NCBI GenBank assembly: GCA_034421515.1
Contig: DAOUKH010000101.1
Location: forward strand, 1-14,782
Origin: DAOUKH01 sp034421515
Lineage (GTDB): Bacteria > Chloroflexota > Dehalococcoidia > SHYB01
Length of the DNA: 14,782 nt
Direction of reading: 5' to 3'
Numbering within the stretch: the first letter of the stretch is position 1; each line of letters opens with the position of its first letter. Under the pieces are notes generated by a model that saw nothing but the letters and a program-made list of their open reading frames with translations, was not told the DNA's origin and searched no databases. The translations under genes and the position numbers were made by a program. This document shows, piece by piece, positions 1 through 5,711 of the stretch.

Positions 1-40
1 ACCCGGTTGCGCCGGTGACGAGGACTGTCTGTTGAATCAT
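1..40 (-). CDS. SDR / NAD(P)-dependent epimerase-type protein, N-terminal fragment
   Basis: Reading leftward from an ATG at 40-38, the first 13 codons give MIQQTVLVTGATG, after which the gene leaves the window. A hydrophobic first beta-strand followed by TGATG is the opening of the Rossmann dinucleotide-binding fold (TGxxG) of atypical short-chain dehydrogenases, such as NmrA-like proteins and NAD-dependent epimerases/dehydratases. The family is inferred from 13 residues only, so substrate and subfamily cannot be given. No Shine-Dalgarno sequence precedes the ATG. A -10-like hexamer ends 7 nt before it, which would suit a leaderless transcript. The gene diverges from the radical SAM gene at 338. 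Confidence 0.75.
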   Translation of the reverse strand, partial: MIQQTVLVTGATG

Positions 41-47
41 TGACGGG

Positions 48-75
48 AGTGTATCAAGTGCCGTTGGAGGGTCCA
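48..75 (-). promoter_or_regulatory. Possible promoter of the left-edge SDR gene
   Basis: On the minus strand TGGACC (75-70) and TACACT (53-48) are separated by 16 bp; each matches 4 of 6 consensus bases. The -10 ends 7 nt before the ATG, so transcription would begin at or next to the start codon. The match is moderate and the call rests mainly on position. Confidence 0.3.
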
Positions 76-117
76 TCGGCCGCGGCGGGTCCCCACGGGG
101 CCATTGACTTCAAGCTA

Positions 118-126
118 TGGTATGAT
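118..126 (+). promoter_or_regulatory. Extended -10 element upstream of the radical SAM gene
   Basis: TGGTATGAT fits the extended -10 pattern (TG-N-TATAAT, hexamer 5 of 6). Transcription would start near 133, leaving about 200 nt of leader before the GTG at 338. TTGACT at 104-109 is only 11 bp away, too close to act as its -35. Apart from this element and the start of the SDR gene, the intergenic stretch 41-337 shows no RNA gene or clear terminator. From 209 onward it is open in the frame of the downstream gene. Confidence 0.4.
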
Positions 127-337
127 GCACGCGTTCCAAGAGCGACGTCCGGGCCCGGCCCGGTATCAATACGGCAAGCTCGATCAGTGCGAATTGCGAG
201 GTAGGTAGAACACCTTCGACGACCACCCCTGGCAGTGGCCAACCTCGCAATCTAAGAAAGCCAGAAGTCCAATCCCCGCTCCACCGCTCCAACCCCGACC
301 GTCGAAGGTTCTGCTCATAGAGCCTCCGAATAAGCTG

Positions 338-1795
338 GTGGTCGGCTTTAACGCCACCGTCATGGTCGAGCCGCTCGGCCTCGAGTACCTCGCCGGCGCC
401 ATCGGCGACATCGCCGACGTCTGCATCCACGACATGCGGATCGACCCCACGCCTTTGAGCGACGTGCTGCGCCGCTTCACCCCCGACGTGGTCGGGCTGC
501 GGCAGAACTACATGGTCGACGCCGACTCCGTGAAAGAAGTCGCCCGCGAGGTGAAGCAGATCGCGCCCGACGTGCCGGTCGTCGTCGGCGGGCACCACGT
601 CAGCCTCTGCCCGGAGGACGCCTTCTCGCCCGACGTCGACGCGATCGTCGTCGGCGAAGGCGAATGGACCTTCCGCCGGATGGTGCAGCAGCTTCAGACA
701 TCGTGCCGGCTTGACACCGCCGGGGTCATCCATCGGACCCGCTCGGGCGAGTACGACCGCTCCAACATCGAGGTCGTGCCCAAGAGCGCGCTCAAGCAGT
801 TCGATTCGCCGACGATGAACGAGCGTCCGCAGCCGGCGCGGCACCTGGTCGACCACTACCGTCCCGACTATTACTTCCTCTACCACGAGCGTCCCTACTC
901 CATCGAGATGGCCCGGGGATGCGTCTACCGCTGCAATTTCTGCTCTGTCCACGAGTTCTTCAACGGCACCTTCCGCGTCCAGGGAAACAACCGGACGCTC
1001 GACGAGCTGGCGTCGCTGCCGCCGAACTCCTGGATCAACGTCGTGGACGACCTCGCGATCCAGGAACCGCCGGGCGCGGCGCGGCGGCACAACCCCAACG
1101 CGCCGGACCCGATGGAGCAGCTCGCCGACCAGATCATCCAGATGAACATGGGGCACCGGTATTGGATGCAGGTGCGGGCCGACAACGTGGTACGGAACCC
1201 GCGCAAGTTCGAGAAGTGGGCCGAGGCCGGCCTCGACACCACGTTGATCGGTCTCGAATCGTTCGATCAGAGCGACCTGAACTCGGTGAGCAAGGGCACG
1301 AAGTCGGACGACAACCAGAAGGCCATCGAGATCCTGCACTCCTTCGGGGTACGGATCTGGGGCGCGGTGATCATCTTCCAGGACTGGTCGGAGCACAACT
1401 TCGAGAACCTGAAACGCAAGGTCCACGAGTACAACATCGAGTTTCCCCAGTTCACCATCCTGACCCCGTTGCCCGGCACCGGCCAATGGACGACGACGGA
1501 GCACAAGCTGGTGACGAAGGCGCACCAGTTCTTCGACTTCCTCCACAGCGTCTTGCCGACAAGGCTCAGCCCGCAGCGGTTTTACGAGGAATACGCCGCG
1601 CTGTGGCGCACCGTCGGTGGCGGCGGCGTGAGCCGGGCCAAGAAGATGCTCAAAGAGGTCTCGACGACCCGCCGCAGCGTCGCCCGCTTCCTCGGCCAGT
1701 ATGGGACGCTCTCCGCGCTTCCCACCTACCGCACGGGCATCCAGCTCCTCGAAAAGAGCCTCGCTGCCCGCCCGCGCGGCCACTCCCCCGCCTAG
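338..1795 (+). CDS. B12-binding-domain radical SAM protein
   Basis: From GTG 338 the protein has 485 residues. Residues 1-125 look like a cobalamin-binding Rossmann domain, with PLGLEYLAGAI, then PDVVGL, then VVVGGHH and a VVGEGE stretch. The radical SAM core follows, with cluster cysteines C195, C199 and C202 in the C-x3-C-x2-C pattern (ARGCVYRCNFCS). Such enzymes typically methylate unactivated carbons or rearrange lipids and cofactors; the arrangement resembles hopanoid methylase-type proteins (HpnR/HpnP group), but I cannot assign a substrate. The B12 His motif DxHxxG is absent, as in several members of this class. The start is doubtful: codons 302-337 read SKVLLIEPPNKL, which looks like the expected first beta-strand, yet there is no in-frame ATG, GTG or TTG between the TAG at 206-208 and 338. 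The true protein may be longer through a rare start codon, or the gene may carry a sequencing error or frameshift. It stands alone, followed by a 394-bp noncoding stretch. Confidence 0.85.
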   Translation: MVGFNATVMVEPLGLEYLAGAIGDIADVCIHDMRIDPTPLSDVLRRFTPDVVGLRQNYMVDADSVKEVAREVKQIAPDVPVVVGGHHVSLCPEDAFSPDVDAIVVGEGEWTFRRMVQQLQTSCRLDTAGVIHRTRSGEYDRSNIEVVPKSALKQFDSPTMNERPQPARHLVDHYRPDYYFLYHERPYSIEMARGCVYRCNFCSVHEFFNGTFRVQGNNRTLDELASLPPNSWINVVDDLAIQEPPGAARRHNPNAPDPMEQLADQIIQMNMGHRYWMQVRADNVVRNPRKFEKWAEAGLDTTLIGLESFDQSDLNSVSKGTKSDDNQKAIEILHSFGVRIWGAVIIFQDWSEHNFENLKRKVHEYNIEFPQFTILTPLPGTGQWTTTEHKLVTKAHQFFDFLHSVLPTRLSPQRFYEEYAALWRTVGGGGVSRAKKMLKEVSTTRRSVARFLGQYGTLSALPTYRTGIQLLEKSLAARPRGHSPA

Positions 1796-1856
1796 CGGCC
1801 TCGTCCCCTCTCCTCCCCCTCGCCGCCCCGTGACGGCCGCCTGTGACACGTCCCCT

Positions 1857-1886
1857 TTGACGGCCCGGCGGCGGCGCTGATACTCT
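1857..1886 (+). promoter_or_regulatory. Promoter-like sequence with no protein gene downstream
   Basis: TTGACG (1857-1862, 5 of 6 to the -35 consensus) is followed at 16 bp by GATACT (1879-1884, 4 of 6). Alternatively it is followed at 18 bp by TACTCT (1881-1886), which has an extended TG at 1878-1879. Transcription would begin around 1891-1893, directly at the SOS-like palindrome. No protein gene lies downstream on this strand before it would run antisense into the CoA-transferase at 2190, so any product would be a noncoding RNA. Confidence 0.4.
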
Positions 1887-1894
1887 AACGATAG

Positions 1895-1908
1895 CGAACG
1901 CACGTTCT
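1895..1908. promoter_or_regulatory. SOS-box-like palindrome (candidate LexA site)
   Basis: The sequence reads C-GAAC-GCAC-GTTC-T. It matches the Gram-positive LexA/DinR box GAACnnnnGTTC at all eight fixed positions, and its centre GCAC fits the R-N-R-Y preference of that box. It overlaps the predicted transcription start of the promoter at 1857-1886, a typical place for a repressor site. Dehalococcoides LexA is known to use this type of box. One match of this length can occur by chance in a window this size. Confidence 0.45.
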
Positions 1909-1945
1909 TAGCTGAGTCCCGTGACGGCGGTCATCGGCCGCTAGC

Positions 1946-1985
1946 CCGCCCTTAGAGGGGGCGGAGGCACTGCCTCTAACAGTGC
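1946..1985. other. Two adjacent hairpins with perfectly complementary 7-nt loops
   Basis: Hairpin 1 pairs CCGCCC (1946-1951) with GGGCGG (1959-1964) and has loop TTAGAGG (1952-1958). After two bases, hairpin 2 pairs GCACTG (1967-1972) with CAGTGC (1980-1985) and has loop CCTCTAA (1973-1979). Both stems are 6 perfect base pairs and both loops are 7 nt. The loops are exact reverse complements, so they could form a 7-bp kissing complex or, alternatively, a competing stem. The geometry is the same on either strand. There is no trailing T-run, so this is not a standard terminator. On the plus strand it lies about 55 nt downstream of the predicted start near 1891. Confidence 0.6.
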
Positions 1986-2060
1986 AAAGGGGCGAAGCGG
2001 AAAGAACGCCGGCTGTGGCCTGTGAGGGTCATGCGCCGGAATTGCCGGAGACGGCGGGCG

Positions 2061-2135
2061 GATTGCGGGAGTGACAGGGCCATTGCCCCTTGCCGGCAGC
2101 GGGAGACAGGGCCATTGCCTCCTGCGGGATTGCGG
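2061..2135. repeat. Short direct repeats, intergenic
   Basis: GACAGGGCCATTGCC occurs at 2073-2087 and 2105-2119 with a period of 32 bp, and the similarity continues loosely for about six more bases. GATTGCGG flanks the pair at 2061-2068 and 2128-2135. Each copy contains a small GGGC-CATT-GCCC-type hairpin (the second imperfect), and TGCCGGCA at 2091-2098 is a perfect palindrome. This looks like a piece of an interspersed intergenic repeat family, but only the local copies are visible. Confidence 0.6.
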
Positions 2136-2162
2136 ACGCGGGACGAGCCCCGCTGACGCAAG

Positions 2163-2182
2163 GCCTCCCCGCGGGCGGAGGC
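2163..2182 (-). terminator. Hairpin after the minus-strand operon, possible terminator
   Basis: GCCTCC (2163-2168) pairs with GGAGGC (2177-2182) around an 8-nt loop. On the minus strand it begins 7 nt after the stop codon of the last CoA-transferase gene. It is followed by CTTGCG rather than a T-run, so intrinsic termination would be weak; it may instead protect the mRNA 3' end. Confidence 0.35.
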
Positions 2183-2189
2183 GGGAGCG

Positions 2190-3404
2190 CTAGCCGAAGA
2201 CCCCTTGCTCGATGAGAGGGACCCACTCCTCGTCGGGGACGTGCAGGAGCTCGGTGAGGACGTACTCGGTGTGCTGCCCGAGCATCGGAGCCTCGGAGTA
2301 GGGGTCGGTGTCGGCGTCGGAGGCGATGACGGGGGTCTGGCGGCGGGTGGTGTAGTCGCCGATTTCCAGGTGGTCGAAGTGCTTGTAGAAGTTGCGGGCG
2401 GCGAACTGCTTGTCCTGCTCGAGGTCGGCGCCGTCGGAGACGACGCCCGCGGGCACGCCGGCGGCCTGTAGCGACTCCATGACCTCCTGCGGAGAGCGCC
2501 CCCGCGTCCACTCGCCGAGGCGCTCGTCGATCTCGCGGCGGCGTTCCAGGCGCCCGGCCAGAGTGGCGAAGCGGTCGTCGCGGAGGGCCTCGTCGCCGAC
2601 GACGCTCACGAGCGCCCGCCACTGTTCGTCGGTGAAGACGGAGATCACGCACCAGCGGTCGTCGCCGGCGCAGGCGTAGGCGTTGTGCGGCGCGGCGTAG
2701 GTCGAATCGTTGCCGCGACGGCCGGCGTCGCGGTTGTTGAAGGAGTAGTCGAGCACGGCGGGGCCAAGGAAGTGAATCCCCCCCTCGACCTGGGCCATGT
2801 CGATGTGCTGGCCCTCGCCCGTGCGGCGCCGGTGGTCGAGCGCCCCCATCAGTGCCGAGATCGCCAGCGGCGGCCCAATGAAGTCGGTGTAGGCCACCGC
2901 GCCGAAGGGGGAGCGGTCGGGAAAGCCGGTGATGTTGCAGAAGCCGGCGAAGCCCTGGATATGGAAACCAAGGCCGTGGTAGTGCGCCAGCGGCCCCGTC
3001 GCCCCCATCGACGACATGCTGATCATGATGACGTTCTTGTTGAACGTGATGATGTCCTCGTAGGCCAGGCCCCAGTTGCCCATGGCGTCGGGGGCGAAGT
3101 TCTCGACGACGATGTCGCACCAGGCGATGAGCTTCTTGGCGATCTCGCGGGCCTCGGGCTTGGTCATGTTGAGGCCGAGGCTGAGCTTGCTGGAGTTCAT
3201 CGCGGCGTAGACGGCGCTGCGGTTGATGCCTGGCTTGCGGTCCTTGTACGGCTGGAAGGTGCGCATGGCGTCGACGCGCCGGGCGCTCTCGACCTTGACT
3301 ACCGTGGCGCCGTTGTCGGCGAGGTAGCGGGCGGTGAACGGCCCGGCGATGGCCCAGGTGAAGTCGACGACCTTCAGCCCTTCGAGCATCCTAGGTTTGC
3401 CCAC
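2190..3404 (-). CDS. Class III CoA-transferase (CaiB/BaiF family), catalytic-type subunit
   Basis: This family moves CoA between carboxylic acids through an aspartyl-CoA thioester. The 404-residue protein has the usual length and features: LEGLKVVDFTWAIAGP at the N-terminus, ADNGATVVKVE (29-39), DIVVENFAPD (97-106), and AYTDFIGPP, whose D174 sits where the catalytic Asp of formyl-CoA transferase lies, 18 residues before the conserved R of HRRRTGEGQ. The start is the GTG at 3404-3402, whose G is also the last base of the upstream stop codon (TAGTG), so the two genes overlap by 1 nt and are probably translationally coupled. The AYTDF motif and the pairing with a divergent partner recall BbsEF, the benzylsuccinate CoA-transferase heterodimer, with this gene resembling the BbsF side. 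The substrate is unknown; the neighbouring dehydratases suggest an acid that is activated and then hydrated. Confidence 0.9.
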   Translation of the reverse strand: MGKPRMLEGLKVVDFTWAIAGPFTARYLADNGATVVKVESARRVDAMRTFQPYKDRKPGINRSAVYAAMNSSKLSLGLNMTKPEAREIAKKLIAWCDIVVENFAPDAMGNWGLAYEDIITFNKNVIMISMSSMGATGPLAHYHGLGFHIQGFAGFCNITGFPDRSPFGAVAYTDFIGPPLAISALMGALDHRRRTGEGQHIDMAQVEGGIHFLGPAVLDYSFNNRDAGRRGNDSTYAAPHNAYACAGDDRWCVISVFTDEQWRALVSVVGDEALRDDRFATLAGRLERRREIDERLGEWTRGRSPQEVMESLQAAGVPAGVVSDGADLEQDKQFAARNFYKHFDHLEIGDYTTRRQTPVIASDADTDPYSEAPMLGQHTEYVLTELLHVPDEEWVPLIEQGVFG

Positions 3405-4651
3405 TAGACCACCCCCGCCTCTCGGAAGGCGACGAGGCGCTCAGGGGAGAGGCCGAGCTCCTCAATGTAGATCTCCGCGTTGTGCTCGCCGATCAGGGGG
3501 GCCCGCCCGCGGACGCGTACCGGCGTCACTTCGCTCTTCCAGTAGTTGCCCGGGTACTTAGCGGAGCGGCCGAGCTCGGGGTGCTCGATCTCCTGGAAGT
3601 AGTCGCGCGCGGTGAACTGGGAGTCGGACATCATGTCGCCGACCGTGTTCACCGGATAGAGCATCAGACCGCGTTCGATTGCGCCGCGCACCAGCTCGGC
3701 CTTGGTGTGGGTGCGGAAGAACTCGCTGAACTGGACGTTCCACACGTCCATCATCTCGGGCGTTATGTCGTTCATGTCGATCTCGGCCCACTTGACGTCC
3801 TTGAGGCCGGTGTCCTGGCCGTCCTGCTCGGCCCAATCGATGATGCGGTGGGTGCGGCGGCCGACGGGCTGGCCGGTAAAGAGGCGCCAGGCCGCATAGC
3901 CGTCCTTGCAGGGCCAGATGAGCTGCATCTGGACGTCGCCGCGCCGCATCGCGGGGCCGACGCGGTTGGTGCCGCGCTTCCCCTCGATGAGCCAGTGCTG
4001 GAGCACCGGGTCGACGATTAGCATGATGGCCTCTTGGATGGAGAGGTCAAGGTACTGCCCGCCGCCGGCGGTCTCGCGGTGGTGGTAGGCGGTGAGGGTG
4101 GCCGCCGCGCCATAGGCCCCGCCGTGGTTGTAGGCCTGGTCGAGGCTCATACGGATCGGCGGCGAGTCGGGGTAGCCGTTCTCCGACATGAAGCCGCCGA
4201 GCGCCATGAGCACGATGTCGGAGTCGACGTAGTCACGGTAGGGCCCCTCCTGGCCGAAGGGGGTGATCGAGGTCATGATGAGGTCGGGCTTGACCTTGCG
4301 GAGTTCGGCGTAGCCGAGGCCGAGACTGTCGAGGTAGCCGGGATCGAAGGACTCGAGCAGGATGTCGGCCTTCTCGAGCATGTGGCGGAGGAGGCCGCGT
4401 CCGTCCTCGCTCTCGATGTTGAGGGTGATGCCCCGCTTGCTGGTGTTGTAGGCGAGCCAGGTGAGGCTGCGGTTGCGGTCGGGCACGTCGTCGGCGAATG
4501 GACCGCGGTCGCGGGCGGGGTCGCCGCCGGGCGGCTCGACCTTGACGACGTCGCAGCCCATGTCGCCGAGCACCTTGCCGCAGAAGTGCCCGCGGATGTT
4601 CGTCAGGTCGAGCACCCGGAGCGGGGGCAGTGGGTTGGCGGCGGTCGGCAT
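3404..4651 (-). CDS. Class III CoA-transferase-like subunit lacking the catalytic Asp
   Basis: This 415-residue protein has the CaiB/BaiF fold signatures: PLRVLDLTNIRG at the N-terminus, LGDMGCDVVKVEPPGGDPAR (28-47), NTSKRGITLNI, DILLESFDPGYLD, and AGGGQYLDLS after the active-site region. Where active members have G-D-x-x-A-G, this one has A-Y-N-H-G-G: counting back from the conserved R192 puts Y174 at the Asp position. D171, in LDQAY, is three residues upstream. It is probably the structural or substrate-binding half of a heterodimer with the gene at 2190-3404, as in BbsE/BbsF-type enzymes, where the two subunits are unequal. The ATG at 4651 is chosen because homology begins there; the frame is open further upstream, but that part is arginine/serine-rich shadow sequence. 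It begins 7 nt after the stop of the MaoC gene. Confidence 0.88.
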   Translation of the reverse strand: MPTAANPLPPLRVLDLTNIRGHFCGKVLGDMGCDVVKVEPPGGDPARDRGPFADDVPDRNRSLTWLAYNTSKRGITLNIESEDGRGLLRHMLEKADILLESFDPGYLDSLGLGYAELRKVKPDLIMTSITPFGQEGPYRDYVDSDIVLMALGGFMSENGYPDSPPIRMSLDQAYNHGGAYGAAATLTAYHHRETAGGGQYLDLSIQEAIMLIVDPVLQHWLIEGKRGTNRVGPAMRRGDVQMQLIWPCKDGYAAWRLFTGQPVGRRTHRIIDWAEQDGQDTGLKDVKWAEIDMNDITPEMMDVWNVQFSEFFRTHTKAELVRGAIERGLMLYPVNTVGDMMSDSQFTARDYFQEIEHPELGRSAKYPGNYWKSEVTPVRVRGRAPLIGEHNAEIYIEELGLSPERLVAFREAGVV

Positions 4652-4658
4652 ACGAGGT

Positions 4659-5081
4659 CTACGGCAGGGAGACCGTGGCCGATCCCGGGGTGGTTTTCTT
4701 CCCCGCCGCGTTCTCGACCCAGACGTCGAGATCGACGAGCTTCTCCCCGTCATCCTCGCGCTTGGCCTTGACGACGCCCTTGGCAGTGAGCGTCTCGTTG
4801 ACAGGGTCCATGCCGCGGAAGGAGACCTCAAGGCGGCTCACCCATCCCCCGCCTCCGCGCCAAGCGTCGATCATGTTAGCGATGTAGGCTAGCTTGAGGT
4901 TGCCCATGACGATCACGTCGGGCAGCTTAGCCACGTTCTTGGAGAAGTCGGGGTCCATGTGGATCATGACGAACTCGTTGTTGGCCGCGGCGAAGCGGTT
5001 CAGCTCCATGTAGCCGGCCTTGACCGAGTAGGGCTCGAGCTCGTCGCCTACCTGTACGTCGTTGAATGCGCGCGCCGTCAT
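4659..5081 (-). CDS. MaoC-like hot-dog dehydratase subunit
   Basis: This 140-residue single hot-dog protein begins FNDVQVGDELEP, the common opening of MaoC-like acyl dehydratases. (R)-specific enoyl-CoA hydratases carry a D-x4-H catalytic dyad in a GDxNPIHxD context. Here the aligned segment reads NNEFVMIHMDPDF, giving E36 in place of Asp and H41 retained, while the usual HGM further on is MGN. It may therefore be a hydratase with a Glu/His dyad, or a subunit of altered activity. GGAG lies a suitable distance before the ATG at 5081. It follows the FAS1-like gene by 28 bp; together they probably make a two-subunit double hot-dog enzyme, cytoplasmic, adding water to an enoyl-CoA. Confidence 0.88.
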   Translation of the reverse strand: MTARAFNDVQVGDELEPYSVKAGYMELNRFAAANNEFVMIHMDPDFSKNVAKLPDVIVMGNLKLAYIANMIDAWRGGGGWVSRLEVSFRGMDPVNETLTAKGVVKAKREDDGEKLVDLDVWVENAAGKKTTPGSATVSLP

Positions 5082-5109
5082 TTCGTTGCTCTCCGGAGGC
5101 GCCGGGCGC

Positions 5110-5604
5110 CTAGCCGTTGAGGTCCTCCTTGCCGTACATCCAGATGAGAGTCATGCGGGACGTGAGGACGTCCGCGCCGTCCTGGTTGGTGAAGTTGCCT
5201 TCGAAGGTGACGAGGAGCATGGCGCCGCCGTCGTCGCGCGGGCTCTCCTTCAGGTTGGCCAGCTTGCCGCGTCCGGTGAGCACGTCGCCGGGCCGGATGG
5301 GGGCCTTGCGGATGTATTCGAGCCCGCCGTTGAGTCCCACGCGGTACTTGGGCAGCGCGTTCTTGACCTTGTCGTAGATGCCGCCGATGAAGCCGAGGCG
5401 CGTCCCGAAGCTGGGCGGAGCGATGATCGAGCCGTACTCGGAGGCTTCGCCGGTGGCCTCGTCGTAGTACGCCGGGTCCGGCTTGTTGGGCCACGCGATG
5501 GCGGTGGCGAAGTTCTGAATGTCGTGCTTCTCGATCTCGACGACGATGGGATTGGACTCGACGTCCACGAGCGCTTCGGCCTCGGGGGTGATCACCAGGG
5601 GCAT
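5110..5604 (-). CDS. FAS1-like dehydratase-region hot-dog protein (MaoC N-terminal type)
   Basis: This 164-residue protein shows the pattern of the FAS1-like dehydratase domain: IQNFATAIAWPNKPDPAYYD (29-48), close to the family's A-I-G-D-P-N-P-x-Y-x-D, then YGSIIAPPSFGTRLGF (57-72) with the diagnostic APP-F, and a later GLNGGLEYIRKAPIRPGDVL segment. In two-subunit hydratases of this kind this half usually shapes the acyl-binding tunnel while the MaoC half supplies catalytic residues. The ATG at 5604 is preceded by AAGGAGAG, a strong ribosome site, and a promoter lies 47-75 bp upstream, so this is the first gene of the four-gene minus-strand operon. The open frame continues upstream past this promoter but in arginine/proline-rich shadow sequence. 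Confidence 0.88.
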   Translation of the reverse strand: MPLVITPEAEALVDVESNPIVVEIEKHDIQNFATAIAWPNKPDPAYYDEATGEASEYGSIIAPPSFGTRLGFIGGIYDKVKNALPKYRVGLNGGLEYIRKAPIRPGDVLTGRGKLANLKESPRDDGGAMLLVTFEGNFTNQDGADVLTSRMTLIWMYGKEDLNG

Positions 5605-5650
5605 GGGGCCTCTCTCCTTTTCGCGGCAGGGGCGGGACGCAACGCGGCCC

Positions 5651-5679
5651 ATGATAGCCCGCGGCAAATCGGTGGGCAA
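5651..5679 (-). promoter_or_regulatory. Promoter of the hot-dog / CoA-transferase operon
   Basis: On the minus strand TTGCCC (5679-5674, 4 of 6) and TATCAT (5656-5651, 5 of 6) are separated by exactly 17 bp. Transcription would start near 5644, giving a leader of about 40 nt before the ATG at 5604. This is the best-spaced sigma70-type promoter in the window and marks the operon start downstream of the two small genes. Confidence 0.6.
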
Positions 5680-5711
5680 GGAAGGCGGCGGGGCGGGAAC
5701 AGCAGCGGGGG

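Larger units (their letters stand above)
1796..2189. other. Structured intergenic region between convergent genes
   Basis: This 394-bp stretch separates the ends of two convergent genes and has no credible protein gene. It holds a promoter-like sequence (1857-1886), an SOS-like palindrome (1895-1908), two hairpins with complementary loops (1946-1985), a 15-bp direct repeat with a 32-bp period (2073-2119), and a hairpin next to the stop of the minus-strand operon (2163-2182). The only start-bearing frame of note, ATG 2031 on the plus strand, gives 41 arginine-rich residues made mostly from the repeats and is not supported. Confidence 0.8.

Noticed and set aside
104..126. TTGACT with TATGAT as a full sigma70 promoter
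   Set aside because: Spacing is only 11 bp; only the extended -10 part is kept.
122..208. TAG at 206-208 as a recoded codon joining ATG 122 to the radical SAM frame
   Set aside because: TAG is the commonest stop in this window, and ATG 122 lies within the predicted -10 element; the peptide before the stop has no relation to the enzyme family.
110..1903. 597-codon open frame on the minus strand across the radical SAM gene
   Set aside because: Composition is rich in Arg, Val, Leu and Asp repeats typical of the complement of a GC-rich gene, no domain is recognisable, and the plus-strand frame has clear cluster cysteines.
2031..2156. Small 41-residue plus-strand frame with GAGGG four bases before the ATG
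   Set aside because: Arg-rich product built from the intergenic direct repeats; spacing of the ribosome site is short.
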